DNA of 6,073 bases from an uncultured Bacteroidota bacterium (GTDB taxonomy: Bacteria; Bacteroidota; Bacteroidia; Chitinophagales; Chitinophagaceae). Both the position numbers and the translations under genes were made by a program. The stretch is from the NCBI GenBank assembly GCA_946479535.1, contig CAMLGP010000197.1:1-6073 (forward strand), read 5' to 3'. The notes beneath the pieces are model-generated. The model saw nothing but the letters and a program-made list of their open reading frames with translations. It had not been told where the DNA came from and searched no databases. Below, one piece after another: positions 1 to 6,073 of this stretch. The first letter of the stretch is position 1; the number at the start of each line of letters is the position of its first letter.

Positions 1-503
1 GTTCTTCCATAAGGGTCAACGATTGCAGCACAGAAACGCAATTGCATATCAGCAGCAACGCCATACGCCGAACCTGAAAGATTGGCGTAATCATCATTGA
101 GCTGTTGTATTTGCGCATTGATATTTGCCTGGGCAATATTGATTGTTCCGCCTTCCGTTTGCCCGTTGCGGAATACCACGTGAAAAATAACAGGTATGGT
201 AACGATGGCCTGCCCACGATTAGCACCGTCTGTCCTTCTCTTCAGTATCAGTTTATTTAAAAAAGTCTCATACGCCTGTTCATTAAATCCTTTTTCTTTC
301 GCCAGGTTCATCATATAGGCGAAACCACATTTTTGGGGACGCTCAGGAGCTTTGTTGGCTGTTGGGAATTGGGGCTGTACTGGTAAATTACGATGAAGTG
401 ACTTGGGGGGATCGGTACTAATTGAAAAGGTAGTTTGGCTATAAGCCTGAAAAGAAATGAAAAGCAATAAGGTTAGCAGGGACAGAGGGGCGGTGATTCT
501 CAT
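1..503 (-). CDS. Secreted M43-type (pappalysin/cytophagalysin-like) zinc metalloprotease, N-terminal part
   Basis: This is a partial gene: 167 codons are visible, from an ATG at 503-501, and it runs off the left edge. Residues 1-23 form a Sec signal peptide (short basic start, then a hydrophobic stretch around LLTLLLFISF, cleavage likely after AYS or AYSQ), so the protein is exported. Residues 50-85 resemble the propeptide-like region of Bacteroidota M43 proteins, with one Cys at residue 59. From about residue 100, the run TIPVIFHVVF, then NINAQIQQLNDDYAN, then LRFCAAIVDPYGR is the typical lead-in to the M43 catalytic domain. The zinc motif HExxHxxGxxH would lie further on, beyond the window, so activity cannot be confirmed. 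These proteases are usually multidomain secreted enzymes. It sits 140 bp downstream of atpH, beyond a terminator, and is therefore probably a separate transcription unit. Family assignment is fairly sure; substrate is unknown. Confidence 0.82.
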   Translation of the reverse strand, partial: MRITAPLSLLTLLLFISFQAYSQTTFSISTDPPKSLHRNLPVQPQFPTANKAPERPQKCGFAYMMNLAKEKGFNEQAYETFLNKLILKRRTDGANRGQAIVTIPVIFHVVFRNGQTEGGTINIAQANINAQIQQLNDDYANLSGSAYGVAADMQLRFCAAIVDPYGR

Positions 504-551
504 ATAAGCGGTTTTACTATACGGTTTATTTGATGGTATTACTAAAATAGG

Positions 552-582
552 CAAATTTTATTTGCGGGCTGGTATGATGCAA
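552..582 (-). promoter_or_regulatory. Weak candidate promoter for the M43 protease gene
   Basis: Read on the minus strand, TTG at 582-580 is followed 19 nt later by TAAAATTTG at 560-552. This approximates the Bacteroidota primary sigma pattern (TTTG, about 19 nt, TAnnTTTG), but with one extra base in the -7 box. The start codon lies 48 nt further on. It is the only such arrangement I found between the atpH terminator and this gene. The match is imperfect, so it is a suggestion only. Confidence 0.35.
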
Positions 583-587
583 CGCCT

Positions 588-625
588 TAAAACAAAAAAC
601 CCGCTCGCCAAAGACGAACGGGTTT
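588..625 (-). terminator. Intrinsic terminator of the atpBEFH operon
   Basis: On the minus strand AAACCCG (625-619) pairs with CGGGTTT (603-597). A further CG-rich TCG/CGA pairing lies above one mismatch, around a 7-nt loop. The stem runs directly into a T tract (TTTTTTGTTTT at about 600-590). It begins 18 nt after the atpH stop codon. It is a classical Rho-independent terminator shape and marks the end of the ATP synthase transcript. Confidence 0.9.
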
Positions 626-643
626 CCAAATAAGTAGTTACTA

Positions 644-1207
644 TTATCGTATCCGATAAATAAAGTCGTTGTTCTCAAACTGACGTGCAATTGCTTTCAG
701 ATCATAAGCCACACTTGCATCAACCAGTTTATCTCCCACCTGTAATACAAAACCACCGATGATATCTTTATCAACCTTCTCTTCCAATTCAATATTCTCA
801 AAACCGCCTGTTTTTTTCACCTGTTCGATGATAGCTTTTTTTACTGCTTCACTGGCCGGCTGCGCCGTGGTCAGTTTTACGATATGAATTTTCTTCTGGA
901 TTTTGTACTGGGAAATGAATTCAGTTACGATCTCTGGCAGATTGCTTTCTCTTCCTTTTCTTATTGCCAGCGAAATGAATCCGTTGGTAATATCGGAGAG
1001 CCTTCCTGCTGTAACTGCATCAACAATCTTCTTCTTGGTATCGGGTTTTATAACCGGGCTCCTGAGGAGATTTACAAAATCACGGTTGCTCTTATTAACC
1101 GCCTGCAGCCATTGCATATCAGCAAAAACTTTCTCGAGCTCACCTTTTTCATTGGCGAGATCAATCAGTGATTTTGCGTATCGGGCGGCTAAACGTGGGT
1201 TGGGCAT
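644..1207 (-). CDS. atpH: F-type ATP synthase subunit delta (OSCP)
   Basis: This encodes the cap of the peripheral stalk, which ties the b subunits to the top of the alpha3-beta3 head on the cytoplasmic side. The protein has 187 residues, a usual length (E. coli 177). The N-terminal helical domain (about 1-105) opens with the family pattern RLAARYAKSLIDLA and contains FVNLLRSPVIKPDTKKKI. The C-terminal domain carries the diagnostic GGFVLQVGDKLVDASV near residues 151-166. The ATG at 1207 lies 24 nt after the atpF stop, so the two are co-transcribed and probably co-translated closely. No Shine-Dalgarno is evident; the leader is A/T-rich, as is common in Bacteroidota. The usual next gene, atpA, does not follow; a terminator does. 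Confidence 0.97.
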   Translation of the reverse strand: MPNPRLAARYAKSLIDLANEKGELEKVFADMQWLQAVNKSNRDFVNLLRSPVIKPDTKKKIVDAVTAGRLSDITNGFISLAIRKGRESNLPEIVTEFISQYKIQKKIHIVKLTTAQPASEAVKKAIIEQVKKTGGFENIELEEKVDKDIIGGFVLQVGDKLVDASVAYDLKAIARQFENNDFIYRIR

Positions 1208-1231
1208 AAATAAATTCTTTGACTGCCGGTA

Positions 1232-1726
1232 TTAGTTCAGTTTTACATCATCAACCAGTCCCTTAATATGGGATTCCTGGGCATCTTTGTTATCAAATTC
1301 CCTTCTCAGGATCTTCTCACTTACTTCAATCACCAGTTTACCAACCTGGTTCTTCACTTCTGTCAACGCGGCCATTTTTTGTGAATTGATAGCGGCCTGT
1401 GCGTCCTGTATGATCTTGTTAGCTTCTGTTTTAGCAGAATCCTTTGCTTCGTTGATGATCTTATCTTTCAACTCACGGGCTTCTTTCAACAATTGTGCAC
1501 GCTCTTCCCTTGCTTTTGCAAGCAGGGTTTCATTCTCACTTTTCAACTGTGCCATTTCTGCTTTTACTCTCTCAGCAGTTTCCAGTGAGCTGGTAATAGT
1601 ATTCTCACGGTCACGCAGACCTTTCACAATTGCAGGCCATGCTTTTGCTTTCAATATCAGGAACACGATCAAAAATGCGAGCAGTGTCCAGATCAATAAC
1701 CCAAATTCGGGGGTAAGCAATTTCAT
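1232..1726 (-). CDS. atpF: F-type ATP synthase subunit b (peripheral stalk)
   Basis: This is the peripheral-stalk subunit, a membrane-anchored dimer that holds the catalytic head still against rotor torque. The protein has 164 residues. It has one N-terminal membrane helix at about residues 8-27 (GLLIWTLLAFLIVFLILKAK) followed by W30, then a long charged, Ala/Glu/Lys-rich coiled coil over about residues 35-140. The C-terminal segment (KLVIEVSEKILRREF) is the part that contacts delta. Only one b-type gene is present, so a homodimer is expected rather than a b/b' pair, unless a second gene lies elsewhere. The ATG at 1726 follows a 79-nt gap after atpE, the longest spacing in the operon, which contains a strong hairpin. 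Leader bases before the ATG are A-rich, with no clear Shine-Dalgarno. Confidence 0.97.
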   Translation of the reverse strand: MKLLTPEFGLLIWTLLAFLIVFLILKAKAWPAIVKGLRDRENTITSSLETAERVKAEMAQLKSENETLLAKAREERAQLLKEARELKDKIINEAKDSAKTEANKIIQDAQAAINSQKMAALTEVKNQVGKLVIEVSEKILRREFDNKDAQESHIKGLVDDVKLN

Positions 1727-1752
1727 ATTCTAAGTTTCTTTTTTCAGTTTTA

Positions 1753-1787
1753 AACTGCATCCTCCGCCCTGTGCTTTGGATGCAGTT
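1753..1787 (-). promoter_or_regulatory. Perfect 10-bp intercistronic hairpin between atpE and atpF
   Basis: In the mRNA sense AACTGCATCC (1787-1778) and GGATGCAGTT (1762-1753) pair perfectly around a 15-nt loop, flanked by A-rich sequence on both sides. It occupies much of the 79-nt gap after atpE. On the mRNA strand it is followed only by TTTAAAACTG, a poor U tract, so efficient termination is unlikely. Processing, 3'-end protection of the atpE message, or partial attenuation is the more likely role. On the opposite strand the same stem is followed by TTATTTTTTT, which would make a good terminator for antisense transcription. Confidence 0.7.
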
Positions 1788-1805
1788 ATTTTTTTGGAGA
1801 TGCTC

Positions 1806-2090
<285 letters not shown>

Positions 2091-3278
2091 CTAGATAACT
2101 ACTGCATCTTCATGATGATCTACATCATCATGGCCGCCTTCAAATGCCTGGCCGATAAATACAGCCGTAAGCAACGCGAAAATGAATGCCTGGATAAATG
2201 CCACCAGCAATTCAATGAAATAAATGAATATGGTAAACCCTACTGCCAGCGGCGAAGCGCCCCATCCTGCATACACACTAAGCTGACTGAATATAAATAT
2301 CAATGAGATCAGACAGATAATAATAATGTGCCCTGCCACCATATTGGCGAAAAGACGTATGATCAGGGCAAAGGGCTTTATAAATACGCTCAGGAATTCA
2401 ACCGGCACCAAAATAAGCTTGACACCAAATGGTACCCCCGGTGGATTAAAGATATGACCCCAGTAATGTTTGTTAGTGCTGGCCAGGATCACTATGAATG
2501 AAATAACTCCCAACGTTGCTGTAAATGCAATATTACCAGTTACATTGGCAGATCCTGGAATCAATCCTATCAGGTTATTGATCAGGATAAAAAAGAATAC
2601 TGTTAATATAAATGGCAGGTATTTATCTGCCTTTTTACCCAGGTTGGGTTTTGCTACCTCATCCCTGACAAAGGTTATCACGGGTTCCAGTAAGCTTTGT
2701 GATCCTTTGGGAGCGGAAGTAACACCCACCCCACTTTTATATCTTTTGGCAATACGTAGCATGATCCAGGTAAACAGGATCAGCGCTATCAGCATTTGTA
2801 CCACATTACGTGTTAAAGAAATATCATACACTTTAACTGTTTCATCTACTTGTCCAGCTTCATTTACCGCCACTATATCCTGTGGATTATATTTTTTGGG
2901 ATCTAATCCGTGATGCTTAATGGATTCTTCCGTCAGCAGCAGGTAGCCATTATATGCCTGATGACCATGCTCAAATTTGTTGGACATGAAGGTTGTAAGG
3001 CCGCGCTCAGGAGAGTAAACAATAACCGGAAGAGGAATAGTTACCGGACGATCACCGATATCCAGGAAATGGAATTCATGGGCATTCAGCACGTGGCCGA
3101 AAATAACTTCAGAGGCATTAAACCCTTTCTTTTCTTCTTTGGCTTCACCAGCACCGCCTTCATGGGCGGCTGGCTCATGATCACCCTCGTGAGGCTGAGC
3201 ACCTGCCATATTAAAAAAAGAAGCTATGAATAGGCTAAAAACCGCTACCAATAAGGATTTGACGCGTCCAGACACCAT
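2091..3278 (-). CDS. atpB: F-type ATP synthase subunit a (proton channel), Bacteroidota-type with N-terminal extension
   Basis: This subunit forms the two half-channels through which protons reach and leave the c ring. The protein has 395 residues, against 271 in E. coli. The excess is mainly an N-terminal extension: a signal-peptide-like segment (residues 1-27, cleavage likely after AGA), then a His/Glu-rich stretch (HEGDHEPAAHEGG), then a soluble domain of about 100 residues (HVLNAHEFHFLDIGDRPV) before the first channel helix near 157-175. The core domain follows from about residue 220. The essential Arg is Arg308 in IIRLFANMVAGH. His317 and Glu356 occupy the positions of E. coli Glu219 and His245, a swapped pair. 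Gln363 matches E. coli Gln252. The tail is His/Asp-rich (HDDVDHHED). The ATG at 3278 is chosen because it gives the signal-like start and lies 22 nt after the -7 box, with AGGA upstream. It is the first gene of the operon; no atpI is seen before it. Confidence 0.97.
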   Translation of the reverse strand: MVSGRVKSLLVAVFSLFIASFFNMAGAQPHEGDHEPAAHEGGAGEAKEEKKGFNASEVIFGHVLNAHEFHFLDIGDRPVTIPLPVIVYSPERGLTTFMSNKFEHGHQAYNGYLLLTEESIKHHGLDPKKYNPQDIVAVNEAGQVDETVKVYDISLTRNVVQMLIALILFTWIMLRIAKRYKSGVGVTSAPKGSQSLLEPVITFVRDEVAKPNLGKKADKYLPFILTVFFFILINNLIGLIPGSANVTGNIAFTATLGVISFIVILASTNKHYWGHIFNPPGVPFGVKLILVPVEFLSVFIKPFALIIRLFANMVAGHIIIICLISLIFIFSQLSVYAGWGASPLAVGFTIFIYFIELLVAFIQAFIFALLTAVFIGQAFEGGHDDVDHHEDAVVI

Positions 3279-3300
3279 ATGCAGTTCCTGAAATTTGCCG

Positions 3301-3331
3301 CAAAGATAAGGGTGTGATAGTAATAATCAAA
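3301..3331 (-). promoter_or_regulatory. Promoter of the atpBEFH operon, Bacteroidota type
   Basis: On the minus strand TTTG (3331-3328) is followed after exactly 19 nt by TATCTTTG (3308-3301). This matches the known Bacteroidota consensus TTTG/TAnnTTTG at the preferred spacing. Transcription would begin a few bases downstream, giving a leader of roughly 15-17 nt before the atpB ATG. The -33 box overlaps the TGA stop of the ABC gene. No terminator is visible in the 48-nt gap, so some read-through from the ABC gene is possible. Confidence 0.8.
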
Positions 3332-5105
3332 CTGCTTTTGCATCATGCTTTTCGAACTGCATTTCATGCAGTTTTGCGTAGAATCCACCGTTGCGGAGCA
3401 GCTCTTCGTGGGTGCCGGCTTCCTTGACCTCTCCCTTGTCTAAAACAATGATCTTATCGGCTTTACGAATGGTGGAAAGCCGGTGGGCGATCACAATGGC
3501 TGTCCTTCCTTTGATCAGGGTATCAATGGCATGCTGAATTAGCTGCTCACTTTCCGTATCCACGGAGGAAGTGGCCTCATCCAGGATAAGAAGGGAGGGG
3601 TTGAAAAGCAGGGCTCTTATAAAGGATAGTAACTGGCGCTGGCCCAGGGAAAGCGTTGCACCTCTTTCCATCACATTATAATCATAACCTCCGGGCAACT
3701 GCATGATGAAATCATGCATATCTATCAGTTTGGCGGCCTCAATTACCTTTTCCCGGGAAATGGTTTCATTTCTCAGCGTAATATTGTCAAGCACTGAACC
3801 GGAGAAAAGAAATACATCCTGCAGTACCACACCAATATTCCGACGCATGTAATCCAGGTCATACTGATCCAGGTTCACATCATCTATCCGGATGCTGCCT
3901 TTCTGGATATGGTAAAGACGATTGAGCAGACTGATAATGGTTGTTTTGCCGCTGCCGGTATGTCCTACAATTGCAACCGTATCCCCCGGTTCAATAGTAA
4001 AGCTCACATCTTTCAGCACATAATTATCATTGGTGTAGGCAAACCATACTTTATCAAATTCCACCTTTCCTTTCAGGTGATGATCCGATTTATAGGCGGA
4101 AGGATGACTTTCAGGAATGAAATCTTCATTATCCAGCACCTTGAATACTCTCTCACTTGCCACTACTCCCATCTGCAATACATTGAATTTATCTGCCAGT
4201 ACGCGGAGCGGCCTGAATAAAAGATTCAGACAAAGCATGAAGGAGATCACAATACCCTGCTGACTCTTTTGAAGATGAAAAGCTTCTCCCGCCGTCCACC
4301 ATACAATGAGCCCAATGGATAATGCCAGAACAATTTCCACTATGGGAAAGAAAACGGAGTAAGCGAAGATTGCCTTAATGTTTGCATTCCGGTGATCTTT
4401 GTTAATGGCCTCAAATTTTCCGAATTCCTTATCATCAGCAGCAAAGGCCTGCACTACCTGCATTCCGGTAAGGTGTTCCTGAACAAACGCATTGAGTGCG
4501 GAAACTGCATTCCTTACTTTAAAAAATGATTTATTAATGCTTTCTTTAAAAATATAAGTGGCAATGATGATAATGGGAAAAGGAACGAGTGCTATTAATG
4601 TAAGCTGCCAGTCGACCGAGAACATATACGTAAGCACGCACACAATAGACAAAAGGTCAGCGATGATGGGTACTAATCCTTCGGCAAATATTTCATTGAT
4701 AGCTTCAATGTCATTGATTGTGCGTGTAGTGAGTGTGCCGATGGGTGTTTTATCAAATTGTGAAAGATTCAGTCCCAGTACTTTTTTATAAACAGCTACT
4801 CTGATATCTTTTACTACTGATTGTCCCAGCCACGCCGTTGTAAAAGAAAACCAGAAACGCATGGCTGTTTCTGCCAGAATGATCCCGATCTGGATAATGG
4901 TCATTGTAATGACCATTTGCATTACATTCTTTGCGATATATTCATTAACAGTCAGCTGGATCAACAATGGACGGACAGGCGTTATAAAGGCCAGCAGGAT
5001 AGCCAGCACTACCGACAGGTAGAATTTCCTTTTGTAGGGCGAGGCATAACTGAATACCCGACGCAATACGGCAATATCAAATTTTTTGGGTTTGGCTTCG
5101 GACAA
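3327..5105 (-). CDS. ABC exporter half-transporter (fused membrane and ATPase domains, MsbA/MdlB-like)
   Basis: This is an inner-membrane exporter of 592 residues, working as a homo- or heterodimer; the substrate is not readable from sequence. Six membrane helices fall at about 29-48, 62-83, 144-163, 167-187, 246-270 and 283-300. The ATPase domain (about 347-585) is complete: Walker A GHTGSGKTT (381-389), Q-loop Gln429 in VVLQDVFLFSGSV, signature LSLGQRQ (485-491), Walker B LLILDE with catalytic Glu510, D-loop SSVD, and H-loop His541 in IAHRLST. The signature reads LSLGQ rather than LSGGQ, a variant frequent in MdlB/YheH-like exporters. The start appears to be TTG at 5105-5103: an in-frame TAA lies 6 nt upstream, and the first internal Met (62) would remove the first helix. 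The N-terminus KKFDIAVLRRVFSYASPYK is normal for the family. No partner half-transporter gene is adjacent. Confidence 0.93.
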   Translation of the reverse strand: MSEAKPKKFDIAVLRRVFSYASPYKRKFYLSVVLAILLAFITPVRPLLIQLTVNEYIAKNVMQMVITMTIIQIGIILAETAMRFWFSFTTAWLGQSVVKDIRVAVYKKVLGLNLSQFDKTPIGTLTTRTINDIEAINEIFAEGLVPIIADLLSIVCVLTYMFSVDWQLTLIALVPFPIIIIATYIFKESINKSFFKVRNAVSALNAFVQEHLTGMQVVQAFAADDKEFGKFEAINKDHRNANIKAIFAYSVFFPIVEIVLALSIGLIVWWTAGEAFHLQKSQQGIVISFMLCLNLLFRPLRVLADKFNVLQMGVVASERVFKVLDNEDFIPESHPSAYKSDHHLKGKVEFDKVWFAYTNDNYVLKDVSFTIEPGDTVAIVGHTGSGKTTIISLLNRLYHIQKGSIRIDDVNLDQYDLDYMRRNIGVVLQDVFLFSGSVLDNITLRNETISREKVIEAAKLIDMHDFIMQLPGGYDYNVMERGATLSLGQRQLLSFIRALLFNPSLLILDEATSSVDTESEQLIQHAIDTLIKGRTAIVIAHRLSTIRKADKIIVLDKGEVKEAGTHEELLRNGGFYAKLHEMQFEKHDAKAV

Positions 5106-5127
5106 GTTCTGTTAATTATAGAAACTA

Positions 5128-5135
5128 CAAAGATA
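5128..5135 (-). promoter_or_regulatory. -7 box of the ABC exporter gene
   Basis: TATCTTTG on the minus strand matches the Bacteroidota -7 consensus TAnnTTTG exactly. It lies 22 nt before the proposed TTG start, the same distance as the atpB -7 box to its ATG, and shares the 10-mer CTTATCTTTG with it. No good TTTG is found at the expected -33 position (CAG is there), so strength may be modest or activator-dependent. Confidence 0.6.
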
Positions 5136-5198
5136 AGCCGCCAGCTACTAGCTCCTGACCCTTAGAATTATAAAATAGATAAATTATGATGGCTGGTA

Positions 5199-5315
5199 TT
5201 ACGCCCTGGTTCGTGTCCTATGCCAAGATTCATGTCCTATGCCATGGTTCGTGTCTCACGAACCATTTCTGTCATGGTATTTGTTATGGTTCGTGAGACA
5301 CGAACCATGGCGTAA
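5199..5315. repeat. 117-bp palindromic repeat element with 19-bp terminal inverted repeats
   Basis: The left end TTACGCCCTGGTTCGTGTC (5199-5217) and the reverse complement of the right end (5297-5315) agree at 18 of 19 bases. Inside are two 23-bp palindromes, at 5244-5266 and 5286-5308, that are exact reverse complements of each other. Each has 10-bp arms (ATGGTTCGTG / CACGAACCAT) around a 3-nt loop. With their GCC/GGC flanks they give a 26-bp inverted repeat with a 19-nt spacer. On the left, three 19-bp units stand head to tail at 5208-5226, 5227-5245 and 5246-5264. The first two share TGTCCTATGCCA; the third shares GGTTCGTGTC with the first. No transposase or coding potential is seen. The layout suggests a REP/BIME-like or MITE-like element; copy number elsewhere is unknown. 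It begins 7 bp after the stop codon of the right-hand gene and lacks a T tract, so it is not a standard terminator. Confidence 0.8.
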
Positions 5316-5324
5316 ACCGGTTTA
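5313..5324. repeat. 12-bp perfect palindrome at the stop codon
   Basis: TAAACCGGTTTA is a perfect palindrome that includes the TAA stop of the right-hand gene and overlaps the last bases of the repeat element. It may be chance, a junction of the element's insertion, or a protein-binding site. Nothing in the sequence decides between these. Confidence 0.4.
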
Positions 5325-6073
5325 ATTGTTTTCTCCCTCGTCTCCCATTGCCTGTTTATACGCCTTAATGAAGATGGCGCCCAGGTTCTTATAAGGAGGA
5401 ATATAATCTTCGAATCCGTCAACGGTAGCTTTGGATTTAAATTCCCGCCAGAAGGATATCCAATCTATATTGTTACCATTCCTCAGCTTTTCTGTCAACA
5501 ACTGGAAGAAAGGCTTATTAATAGCAGTTTTACCGATCTGCTTGGAAGCGATGATATGTGCGTCTTCCGATTTATGAAGTATGGAATCAATCAAATTGAA
5601 GCCTCCGCAAGATCCCATGAAAACAATACGTGATGCGGGGTCCATATAACCAATGGTTGAATTGGCCCAATAGCTATGACCACGGTGAATGGTTACGGTG
5701 GGATGCAGGTTATTCTTATTGAGGTATGCACAAAGCGCCTGCTGTGCCTTATCATCCTCCCCTGTTTCTTCCGGCAGTGGCTTATTCGCATATATGATCA
5801 CCGGTTTTCCTTTGGTAGATTTAATAGAAATCCATTGTGAATTGCTACGATCTATTGTCCAATTGGTACCAGGGAACATATTCTGGAATCCATTAAATAT
5901 ACCCTTCCCATCTTTATCACCATAGAAGAATACCTGGGCAATCACATCACCTTTTGCATTGGTTAGTGAAGAGAAAGGCACAGTGTATACCGGTGGTATA
6001 CCGAGTTCTTTGGTAAGGTCAATATTCTGTGTAGAGTCTGCCGAAAGAAATAATTTATTCAGGATGTTATAGA
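5322..6073 (-). CDS. Unrecognised protein with a caspase-like (clan CD-type) His/Cys motif pair, C-terminal part
   Basis: The frame is open from the right edge to a TAA at 5324-5322, so the start is outside the window; about 250 C-terminal residues are visible. The GTG at 5981 is in the middle of the open frame and need not be the start. Counting from that GTG, a beta-strand-like VTIHRGHSY carries His99 and His102, and RIVFMGSCGGFN carries Cys125. A hydrophobic strand ending in His-Gly-His-like sequence, followed some 20-25 residues later by a second strand ending in Cys, is the arrangement of caspase-fold (clan CD) cysteine peptidases. Downstream IIASKQIGKTAINKPFFQLL and IDWISFWREF look like a conserved tail. 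I do not recognise a named family; peptidase activity is an inference from the motif layout alone. Its 3' end abuts the palindromic repeat. Confidence 0.75.
   Translation of the reverse strand, partial: YNILNKLFLSADSTQNIDLTKELGIPPVYTVPFSSLTNAKGDVIAQVFFYGDKDGKGIFNGFQNMFPGTNWTIDRSNSQWISIKSTKGKPVIIYANKPLPEETGEDDKAQQALCAYLNKNNLHPTVTIHRGHSYWANSTIGYMDPASRIVFMGSCGGFNLIDSILHKSEDAHIIASKQIGKTAINKPFFQLLTEKLRNGNNIDWISFWREFKSKATVDGFEDYIPPYKNLGAIFIKAYKQAMGDEGENN

Noticed and set aside
884..1235. Plus-strand open frames opposite atpH
   Set aside because: They lie wholly antisense to a well-supported gene and contain no recognisable domain or promoter.
1287..1733. Long plus-strand open frame of 148 codons opposite atpF
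   Set aside because: It is the mirror of the Ala/Glu/Lys-rich coiled-coil codons and has Ser/Leu-rich low-complexity content; atpF is clearly the real gene.
3279..3326. An atpI or other small gene between the ABC gene and atpB
   Set aside because: The gap is only 48 nt and is filled by the promoter and a short leader.
5208..5308. CRISPR-like array of short repeats
   Set aside because: The 19-bp units are directly abutting with no spacers, diverge from each other, and include inverted copies; no cas gene is present.
5244..5311. Intrinsic terminator after the right-hand gene
   Set aside because: The stem is strong but no T tract follows in the direction of transcription, so classical termination is not supported.
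5237..5422. Minus-strand open frame of 61 codons running through the palindromic repeat
   Set aside because: It overlaps the right-hand gene in another frame, and its repetitive Thr/Arg/Met content is simply translated repeat sequence.

Overview
The window looks like a chromosomal segment from a Bacteroidota, most likely of the Chitinophagaceae type. The reasons are the extended, signal-peptide-bearing AtpB, the -33/-7 promoter boxes of the form TTTG...TATCTTTG, the near absence of Shine-Dalgarno sequences, and a pappalysin-type (M43) secreted metalloprotease. The lineage below phylum is inferred from style, not from a marker gene. Every gene lies on the minus strand, so transcription runs from high to low coordinates.

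In transcription order: (1) positions 6073-5322 hold the C-terminal part of an unrecognised protein. Its His-Gly-His and Gly-Ser-Cys-Gly-Gly motifs suggest a caspase-fold cysteine peptidase-like domain. (2) Positions 5315-5199 hold a compact, highly palindromic 117-bp repeat element with near-perfect 19-bp terminal inverted repeats, placed just after the stop codon. (3) Positions 5105-3327 encode a half-size ABC exporter that appears to start at a TTG codon and has its own -7 box. (4) Positions 3278-644 are the ATP synthase genes atpB, atpE, atpF and atpH (subunits a, c, b and delta). They are preceded by a good Bacteroidota promoter that overlaps the end of the ABC gene, and are closed by a clear intrinsic terminator at 625-588. 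A perfect 10-bp hairpin lies in the long gap between atpE and atpF. (5) Positions 503-1 hold the N-terminal part of a secreted M43-family metalloprotease, which has its own weak candidate promoter.

atpB, atpE, atpF and atpH together encode the membrane proton channel, the rotor ring, the peripheral stalk and the stalk cap of F-type ATP synthase. The catalytic genes atpA, atpG, atpD and atpC are not here. A terminator directly follows atpH, so they must lie elsewhere. I see no new multi-gene defence, mobile or metabolic system. The best leads are the palindromic repeat element, the caspase-like protein, the atpE-atpF hairpin, and the atp operon ending after atpH.
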